Source: Puniceicoccaceae bacterium (GTDB taxonomy: Bacteria > Verrucomicrobiota > Verrucomicrobiia > Opitutales > JAFGAQ01). From it: DNA of 45,524 bases. This document shows, piece after piece, positions 42,455 to 45,524 of the stretch. The notes under the pieces were generated by a model. That model had not been told where the DNA came from. It saw only the letters and a program-made list of their open reading frames with translations, and did not search any database. A program made the position numbers and the translations under genes. The stretch lies in the NCBI GenBank assembly GCA_040224245.1, contig JBEGIR010000053.1, forward strand, positions 1 to 45,524. Direction: 5' to 3'. Numbering within the stretch: position 1 is the stretch's first letter; each line of letters opens with the position of its first letter.

Positions 42455-42941
42455 TGTTGTGCACGGTTGTGTTGGGAGTCCAGATGTTCCGAACGATTTA
42501 ATGCCTTAAATGCCTTACATAAAAGTAAAGGCAACAAAGGATGGGAGTGACGGGTAGCAGCAGATAACCGAACTGCCGGATTTTATGGGAGGATCTTCGG
42601 AATTTTCTGGGGATCAGAAAGCGAAAATCGTGGAGGAAGGTGCTGTCGCGAGTGCAACGGGTGCAGATACACATCAATGACATGAATCCGGGAAACGCCA
42701 ACACAGACAGTACGAAGACCGTCTCGATCAGGTGGATCATAACTGTATAAGGAATTGGATAGGAACTAAAATTATCCTTTTTGTTACACGGAATTTCAAG
42801 CGTAAGTTCCAGATTGTTGGTGAAATAAAGTGTGGTTCATGCAACGATTTGGAAACGACCTCATTTCGGTATTGGAATGCAGATTCGATTGTTTAGGGTG
42901 ATCGCATATCGATTGCTTTAACCCTGTTTTCAGATGTTACG
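42455..42941. other. Intergenic region between priA and the phosphatase gene
   Basis: This 487-bp stretch carries a tandem 9-mer (AATGCCTTA twice, 42500-42517), a hairpin (TGCCTTAC at 42511 with GTAAAGGCA at 42525) and a possible small leftward gene (42498-42740). The last 200 bp before the phosphatase gene are AT-rich and should hold its promoter; I could not identify a Pho-box-like repeat. Confidence 0.5.
42498..42740 (-). CDS. Possible small two-helix membrane protein
   Basis: An 80-residue frame with two hydrophobic segments (LIETVFVLSVLAFPGFMSLMCI and GYLLLPVTPILCCLYFYV) separated by a basic loop. I do not recognise a family. It starts with ATG but has no obvious ribosome binding site, and its end overlaps the hairpin at 42511-42533. 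It could be a real hypothetical gene or a chance frame. Confidence 0.35.
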   Translation of the reverse strand: MIHLIETVFVLSVLAFPGFMSLMCICTRCTRDSTFLHDFRFLIPRKFRRSSHKIRQFGYLLLPVTPILCCLYFYVRHLRH

Positions 42942-44372
42942 ATGAAGGATCATTCCGTTTTTTCGCGCCGCAAATTTTTAAAAGGTATCGCAGCCTCCGG
43001 TTTGGGGGCGGGAGCACTTGCTACCCAGCGCAGCCTGGGTATGAGTTCCACTGCTTCGGCAGTGATTAACGGGAAGGTTCGCAATGTGATCCTCATGGTC
43101 AGCGATGGCATGAATCACGGTACGCTCAGTGCTGCCAACCACTGGCTCAATCTGAGAGAAAACAGGGAGAGCGAGTGGATGAAGCTCTACCATTCTGGTC
43201 TTGCGACACGACGCCTCTGCGAAACCTCCTGTGCGAACAGCCTGGTGACGGATTCGGCGGCGGCGTCCAGTGCATGGGGAATTGGTCAACGGGTGAACAT
43301 GGGTGCGGTCAACATCACCCCAGATGGAGAGTCACCGGAACCGATAGGAGTTTTGGCAAAAAAGAAAGGTAAGTCGGTGGGCATGGTCACGACGGCGCGC
43401 ATCACGCACGCAACACCAGCCGGATTTGCAGCCAATGTGGAGCACCGCAGTCAGGAAGATCGTATTGCCGAACAATACCTGGAACGCCGCATGGATGTAT
43501 TGCTGGGGGGTGGTGATGAACACTTTGCACCGGAACTCAGGTCAGATGGCAAGGATCTCTATGCCGCTTACCAGCAGGAGGGATACGCAGTGGTCAAAAC
43601 ACGTGATGCATTGTTGGGATTCAAGGACGCAGCGGGCACACCGCTGTTGGGCGTGTTTTCGAAAGATCATCTGCCCTATTGCCTTGACCGGATGTATCAG
43701 CGTCAGTTCCGGGAGGTGCCCTCATTGGAAACATTGACTGAGGTGGCCTTGAACCGCCTCTCGACAAATCCCGAAGGGTTTCTGCTTCAGATCGAAGCCG
43801 GGCGGGTGGATCATGCCGGGCATGCTAATGATCCCGCTTCGATCCTGCACGAACAGCTCGAATTTGACCGCACTATCGCCATCGTTCGTGCCTTTGCAGA
43901 GGGTAGGGATGATACGCTGGTTGTGGTGACAACAGATCATGGCACAGGTGGATTCATGCTCTGCGGTGCGGATGATGGCTATCATCATGCGCAGCCTCGT
44001 TTTGAGGGATTGTTCCGGTGCATTGGTTCACATGAGCAACTGCACCGTGAGGTTTCGGATCTGCAGGATAGCGATCTATTGCTGGCTGCGATTGAGCGCA
44101 ACTATGGCATACTGCTCGACTCAACGGAGCGGGAGTCTGTCCTTGCAGCTCTGGAGCGGCCGGTAGAAGAAGGTATCTACCATGCGATTCGCAATCTGAC
44201 CGAGGCTCTCAACCCCATTTTCTTTCGCCGATTTTCGGTGAGTTGGAATTGTGCCAATCATACTGGAGATCTGGTGGAACTTGCCATGTTCGGCCCCGGA
44301 TCGAACATGCTTCCCACCTATGCCGAAAATTGGCAGCTGCACGGAGTGATGTGCGAGCTCATGGGGCTTTGA
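42942..44372 (+). CDS. Tat-exported alkaline phosphatase (PhoA superfamily)
   Basis: A 476-residue protein. A twin-arginine signal starts it (FSRRKFLKGIAASGLGAGALA). The metal/phosphoserine site VTDSAAASSAWGIG carries the nucleophilic Ser, VILMVSDGMNHGTL provides the first metal-binding Asp, and later metal ligands are seen in IEAGRVDHAGHANDP and VVVTTDHGTGG. It releases phosphate from esters in the periplasm. The C-terminus (SVSWNCANHTGDLVELAMFGPGS) is the family's last metal-ligand His region. The Tat route rather than Sec is common for this subgroup. Transcribed alone between priA and tex. Confidence 0.93.
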   Translation: MKDHSVFSRRKFLKGIAASGLGAGALATQRSLGMSSTASAVINGKVRNVILMVSDGMNHGTLSAANHWLNLRENRESEWMKLYHSGLATRRLCETSCANSLVTDSAAASSAWGIGQRVNMGAVNITPDGESPEPIGVLAKKKGKSVGMVTTARITHATPAGFAANVEHRSQEDRIAEQYLERRMDVLLGGGDEHFAPELRSDGKDLYAAYQQEGYAVVKTRDALLGFKDAAGTPLLGVFSKDHLPYCLDRMYQRQFREVPSLETLTEVALNRLSTNPEGFLLQIEAGRVDHAGHANDPASILHEQLEFDRTIAIVRAFAEGRDDTLVVVTTDHGTGGFMLCGADDGYHHAQPRFEGLFRCIGSHEQLHREVSDLQDSDLLLAAIERNYGILLDSTERESVLAALERPVEEGIYHAIRNLTEALNPIFFRRFSVSWNCANHTGDLVELAMFGPGSNMLPTYAENWQLHGVMCELMGL

Positions 44373-44519
44373 AGACTTGGGGCAACTTTGCCGCATTTTC
44401 ACCGACGCCAGCTGTTTGCATCCCAGCAGATGCACCTCCCCGTTTTTTCTCGGAAATTGCGGTTGGAATCTTCGGGAGTTCTGCTTATGGATTTGGGTTT
44501 CTCTTTGAATTGTAATCCT

Positions 44520-45524
44520 ATGCTTGAAACCTTCATTGATCGAATTTCCGAAGAACTGCAGCTTCCCGCACGCAATGTGATGGCGGTGCTCACCTTGCTG
44601 GAAGGGGGTGCAACTGTGCCGTTTATCGCGCGTTACCGGAAGGAGGCGACGGGAGGGCTGGACGAGGTGGCAATCACCTCGATTCGTGACCGATCCACCC
44701 AGCTCAAGACCCTGGAAGAGCGTCGGAGTGCCATCCTTAAATCCCTTGAGGAACGGCAGTTGCTCACGGATGATCTGAAGCAGAAGGTGATGGCAGCAGA
44801 TACGCTTGCCCGGTTGGAGGATGTGTATCTTCCCTACAAGCCCAAGCGCCGCACCAAGGCTACAATTGCACGGGAAAAAGGACTGGAGCCGCTTGCCATC
44901 GAAATCGTCGAGAAACAGGAAAGCCAATGGGATGTGGTGGAACGTGCGAGCGCGTTTCTTTCGGATGAGCATGAAGTGGCGAGTGCAGAAGATGCGCTCG
45001 CCGGAGCAAGGGACATCATTGCGGAGTGGATCAATGACGATGCGGATGCGCGTGCCGAGTTGCGCGAACTTTACCTCAAGGAATCGACGCTCGAATCACG
45101 TGTACTCAAAGGCAAGGAGGAAGAAGGGGCCAAGTTTCGCGATTATTTTGACTGGAAGGAACCTGCGGACAAGGCGCCCTCGCACCGCATTCTTGCGATT
45201 CGTCGGGGCGAGAGCGAAGGTTTCCTCTCAATGAGCATCCGCCCGGATGAAGACCGCGCGGTGCACCTGTTGGTGCGCCGGTTTGTGAAAGGGGACACGG
45301 CGGCCTCAGAACAGGTGCGACTGGCCGCACAGGATGCATTCAAACGCCTGTTGTCGATTTCGATGGAGACTGCCGCGCGGGTGGAAATGAAAAAGCGTGC
45401 CGATACCGAGGCGACGCGCGTCTTTTCGGAGAACCTGCGGGAACTGCTGCTTGCACCTGCACTGGGACAAAAACCAGTGATCGCCATCGACCCTGGCTTT
45501 CGGACCGGCTGCAAGCTTGTTACC
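44520..45524 (+). CDS. tex: Tex-family transcription accessory protein, N-terminal part (cut by window end)
   Basis: The frame begins at ATG 44520 and is still open at the window end, giving 335 residues. The N-terminus LETFIDRISEELQLPARNVMAVLTLLEGGATVPFIARYRKEATGGLDE is the Tex signature, followed by VYLPYKPKRRTKATIAREKGLEPLA. At the edge, PVIAIDPGFRTGCKL opens the YqgF-like domain. The helix-hairpin-helix and S1 domains would follow. Tex binds RNA/DNA and acts with RNA polymerase. An in-frame upstream ATG at 44487 would add 11 residues but is less like the family start. Confidence 0.93.
   Translation, partial: MLETFIDRISEELQLPARNVMAVLTLLEGGATVPFIARYRKEATGGLDEVAITSIRDRSTQLKTLEERRSAILKSLEERQLLTDDLKQKVMAADTLARLEDVYLPYKPKRRTKATIAREKGLEPLAIEIVEKQESQWDVVERASAFLSDEHEVASAEDALAGARDIIAEWINDDADARAELRELYLKESTLESRVLKGKEEEGAKFRDYFDWKEPADKAPSHRILAIRRGESEGFLSMSIRPDEDRAVHLLVRRFVKGDTAASEQVRLAAQDAFKRLLSISMETAARVEMKKRADTEATRVFSENLRELLLAPALGQKPVIAIDPGFRTGCKLVT

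Noticed and set aside
42741-42941. Pho box before the alkaline phosphatase gene
   Set aside because: No convincing pair of CTGTCAT-like direct repeats was found.

Overview
The window looks like a chromosomal segment of a Gram-negative, probably marine or polysaccharide-degrading member of the Verrucomicrobiota (Opitutales/Puniceicoccales-like). I infer this from gene content and protein style, not from a search. Supporting signs are KDO-type envelope sugar metabolism, two glycoside hydrolase family 2 enzymes beside a beta-propeller hybrid sensor kinase, an Rnf complex in C-D-G-E-A-B order, SufS-SufU pairing, Tat-dependent redox enzymes and an intergenic repeat built around GGGAGCTTCAAGCTCGC. 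No rRNA, tRNA, CRISPR array, prophage or intact insertion sequence was seen.

Layout. 1-2800: the end of a NapC/ImcH-like multiheme cytochrome, a PocR-AraC regulator and a ResB-like cytochrome c assembly protein. 2876-3026: dispersed repeats. 3051-8801: an SplB-like radical SAM protein, then rightward sufS-sufU-kdsD and a TPR/glycosyltransferase-9-like protein. 8873-14593: a leftward Rnf operon, led by a short RseC-like membrane protein. 14791-16816: dnaK with a strong terminator. 17042-27989: a carbohydrate locus with beta-mannosidase, hybrid sensor kinase, PpnP, beta-galactosidase-type GH2 and an acetyl-esterase-like hydrolase. 28016-28321: an unusually hairpin-rich segment ending in an intrinsic terminator only 26 bases before the esterase start codon. 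28322-34228: a leftward lipid-modification cluster (FAD oxidoreductase, DUF1365, cyclopropane synthase, DUF1295 protein, second cyclopropane-synthase-like methyltransferase, exported peroxiredoxin). 34396-34704: a very short Mini-RNase-III-like protein. 34839-38260: a Tat-exported molybdenum hydroxylase (IorAB type) and a divergent NapF-like ferredoxin. 38270-45524: an exopolysaccharide-priming sugar transferase, PriA, a Tat-exported alkaline phosphatase and the start of Tex.

How the genes fit together. Rnf, the multiheme cytochrome, ResB, IorAB and NapF-like ferredoxin indicate flexible, partly anaerobic electron transfer at the membrane. The GH2 enzymes, esterase and kinase fit sensing and breakdown of mannose/galactose-containing, acetylated glycans. 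The lipid cluster suggests production of a modified (cyclopropane, methylated or further oxidised) fatty acid, with an exported peroxiredoxin as possible oxidative-stress partner. The most unusual observations are the structured, terminator-ended region before the esterase; the PriA in which one zinc site has lost two cysteines, both to serine; the lipid cluster with two methyltransferases; and the truncated RseC-like leader of the Rnf operon.
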